Origin: G001797105 sp964528155
Lineage (GTDB): Bacteria; Chloroflexota; Anaerolineae; Anaerolineales; E44-bin32
NCBI GenBank assembly: GCA_964528155.1
Contig: CAZGRL010000172.1
Location: 1-6,806 of the forward strand
Length of the DNA stretch: 6,806 bases
Direction: 5' to 3'
Positions 6,100-6,806 of this stretch are shown here, one piece after another. Made by a program: the position numbers and the translations under genes. The notes under the pieces were generated by a model. The model was not told where the DNA came from. It saw only the letters and a program-made list of their open reading frames with translations, and made no database searches. How positions within the stretch are numbered: the stretch's first letter is position 1; every line of letters begins with the position of its first letter.

Positions 6100-6545
6100 A
6101 CAAGGCCGGGCAGGATCGGCCGCCACCAGGGAATGGCGATGATCATCGCCAGGGTAGCCAGGGTGTACATCAATGCCGCGCGCCGGTACCTCATCCTCTC
6201 GTCGGTCGTGCGTCTGGCTATCCGGCTTCCAACATGGACCAGAACGAGCGCGACCAGCATCAGAGGGATGTGCTCGACGAGGAAGAAACGCAGGTGCGGC
6301 GCATTCATCGCCGCCCTCAAGCCGAACAATGCGTTCTGGACCAGCGGGCTGACGAAAGCCAGCGCGATGCCCAGGAGGACCTGCAGGTCGAGCGCGCTGG
6401 AAAAGACCAGGCCAGCTCGGCGGTCTGCGCTGGCCCAGGGGGTCGAAGTCAGCCAGCCGCGATAGGCGCGAAACAGCGCCCAAGCCGCCGCAGCCAGGAC
6501 GATCCAACGCAGCAAACCGTGTACCTCTAGAATGAACGTGTACAT
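6096..6545 (-). CDS. Conserved 4-TM membrane protein with His residues (cytochrome b-like label possible)
   Basis: The 149-residue protein has four hydrophobic segments near 5-25, 46-68, 86-106 and 122-142. It begins MYTFILEVHGLLRWIVL and has FVSPLVQ (64-70), HLRFFLVEHIPLMLVALVLVHVGSR (84-108, in outline) and a closing IAIPWWRP. This pattern recalls a small family I remember mainly from Bacteroidetes that is sometimes labelled cytochrome b-like. H9, H84, H92 and H104 lie in or beside helices and could bind heme or quinone, but no biochemical evidence is known to me. ATG 6545-6543 has GGGAG four bases upstream. Its TGA overlaps the thioesterase ATG by 4 bases, so the two form one unit. Function unassigned. 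Confidence 0.8.
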   Translation of the reverse strand: MYTFILEVHGLLRWIVLAAAAWALFRAYRGWLTSTPWASADRRAGLVFSSALDLQVLLGIALAFVSPLVQNALFGLRAAMNAPHLRFFLVEHIPLMLVALVLVHVGSRIARRTTDERMRYRRAALMYTLATLAMIIAIPWWRPILPGLV

Positions 6546-6616
6546 TTCACTCCCGCGAGAAGGTCTGGGCCGTCACACATCGTGGGAAACCATCTTCAAA
6601 GAACATGCCCAAGACA

Positions 6617-6622
6617 ATTATA
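6617..6622 (-). promoter_or_regulatory. Possible -10 box for the membrane protein-thioesterase unit
   Basis: Read on the minus strand, 6622-6617 is TATAAT, a perfect -10 hexamer. It would place the transcription start near 6610, giving a leader of about 65 nt before the ATG at 6545. No good -35 lies 16-18 bp upstream; the nearest resemblance, TTGCGG at 6649-6644, is 21 bp away. An activator-dependent promoter or a chance match are both possible. Confidence 0.4.
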
Positions 6623-6734
6623 CGCGAGCCGCGAGAGGGTGGCCCGCAAGGACCACAGTGTCCTGATCGCCGCGCCAGGGGGACGAGAAGAGCCCGGTGA
6701 TGCGGCCGCGGGTGCCCGGGCGGGGCAGGGGGCG
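6623..6734. other. G-rich spacer between the leftward unit and the terminal repeats
   Basis: No gene can be supported here. The only structure seen is a weak 5-bp hairpin AGGAC (6649-6653) with GTCCT (6660-6664). The rest is low-complexity G/C sequence. A leftward frame from 6780 to 6547 gives a Pro/Arg-rich translation running through the terminal repeats and is not a credible protein. Confidence 0.45.
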
Positions 6735-6806
6735 TGTCAAGCCAAATGAAGATGTTACCGAACGGGAATGGTTCTGCCAAATGATAATGTTACCGAGTCA
6801 GGGCCT
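6735..6806. mobile_element. Probable end of an insertion sequence (element continues to the right)
   Basis: Two 21-bp direct repeats, starting GCCAAATGA and ending ATGTTACCGA, sit at 6741-6761 and 6776-6796, differing at 2 of 21 positions and spaced 35 bp start to start. Their lower GC and regular phasing contrast with the G-rich flank. A TGTCAAG at 6735-6741 just before the first copy could be the element's tip. Repeated subterminal transposase-binding sites are known for IS21-type elements, and that is the family I would test first. No transposase is inside the window, so a solitary end, a remnant or a non-transposon operator array remains possible. Confidence 0.45.
6741..6796. repeat. Two-copy 21-bp direct repeat, 35-bp period
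   Basis: Copies at 6741-6761 and 6776-6796 match at 19 of 21 positions; only the two bases after GCCAAATGA differ (AG against TA). The spacer is 14 bp, and the 35-bp period is a little over three helical turns, so bound proteins would sit on roughly similar faces. The window ends ten bases after the second copy, so more copies may follow. Confidence 0.8.

Noticed and set aside
6100..6507. N-terminal extension of the thioesterase frame up to 6507
   Set aside because: The extension is the alternate frame of the membrane protein gene; thioesterase similarity begins only after the ATGA start at 6099.
6547..6780. Leftward 77-codon ORF at the right edge
   Set aside because: It starts inside the terminal repeats, is Pro/Arg-rich, and resembles no protein.

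Overview
The window reads as a GC-rich bacterial chromosome segment with no tRNA, rRNA or CRISPR. Gene content (an F420-type luciferase-like oxidoreductase of the MSMEG_2256 type, a YumC-type ferredoxin-NADP reductase, a small 4-TM protein with an internal repeat) suggests Chloroflexota, perhaps Anaerolineae. This is an inference from protein flavour, not a proof. Actinobacteria are the main alternative for the F420 gene.

Layout. Positions 1-1232 (+ strand): the 3' part of guanylate kinase (gmk), overlapping by 4 bases a complete rhomboid intramembrane serine protease. Positions 1233-1469: intergenic, with a near-consensus sigma70-type promoter at 1398-1426 (TTGACG, 17-bp spacer, TATAAT) driving the next gene. 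Positions 1470-2516 (+): a ferredoxin-NADP+ reductase of the thioredoxin-reductase-like class. Positions 2517-2913: a convergent, very GC-rich intergenic block holding two kinds of short repeat and several hairpins. Positions 2914-5480 (- strand): a tight three-gene operon, read right to left as LLM flavin/F420 oxidoreductase, M19 membrane-dipeptidase-family peptidase (ATGA overlap), and a 4-TM protein of unknown function (start directly after the peptidase stop). Positions 5481-5658: intergenic. Positions 5659-6545 (-): a two-gene unit of a 4-TM His-containing membrane protein and a hotdog-fold acyl-CoA thioesterase, again joined by an ATGA overlap. Positions 6546-6806: intergenic, with a possible -10 box for the two-gene unit. 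At the right edge there are two copies of a 21-bp direct repeat, 35 bp apart, that look like the end of an insertion sequence continuing outside the window.

Functionally this is mostly housekeeping and general metabolism: nucleotide metabolism, membrane proteolysis, low-potential electron transfer, a cofactor-dependent oxidoreductase with a peptidase, and acyl-CoA hydrolysis. I see no convincing new defence or mobile system. The parts least explained by known genes are the repeat mosaic at 2562-2850, the repeat pair at 6741-6796, and the two small membrane proteins.
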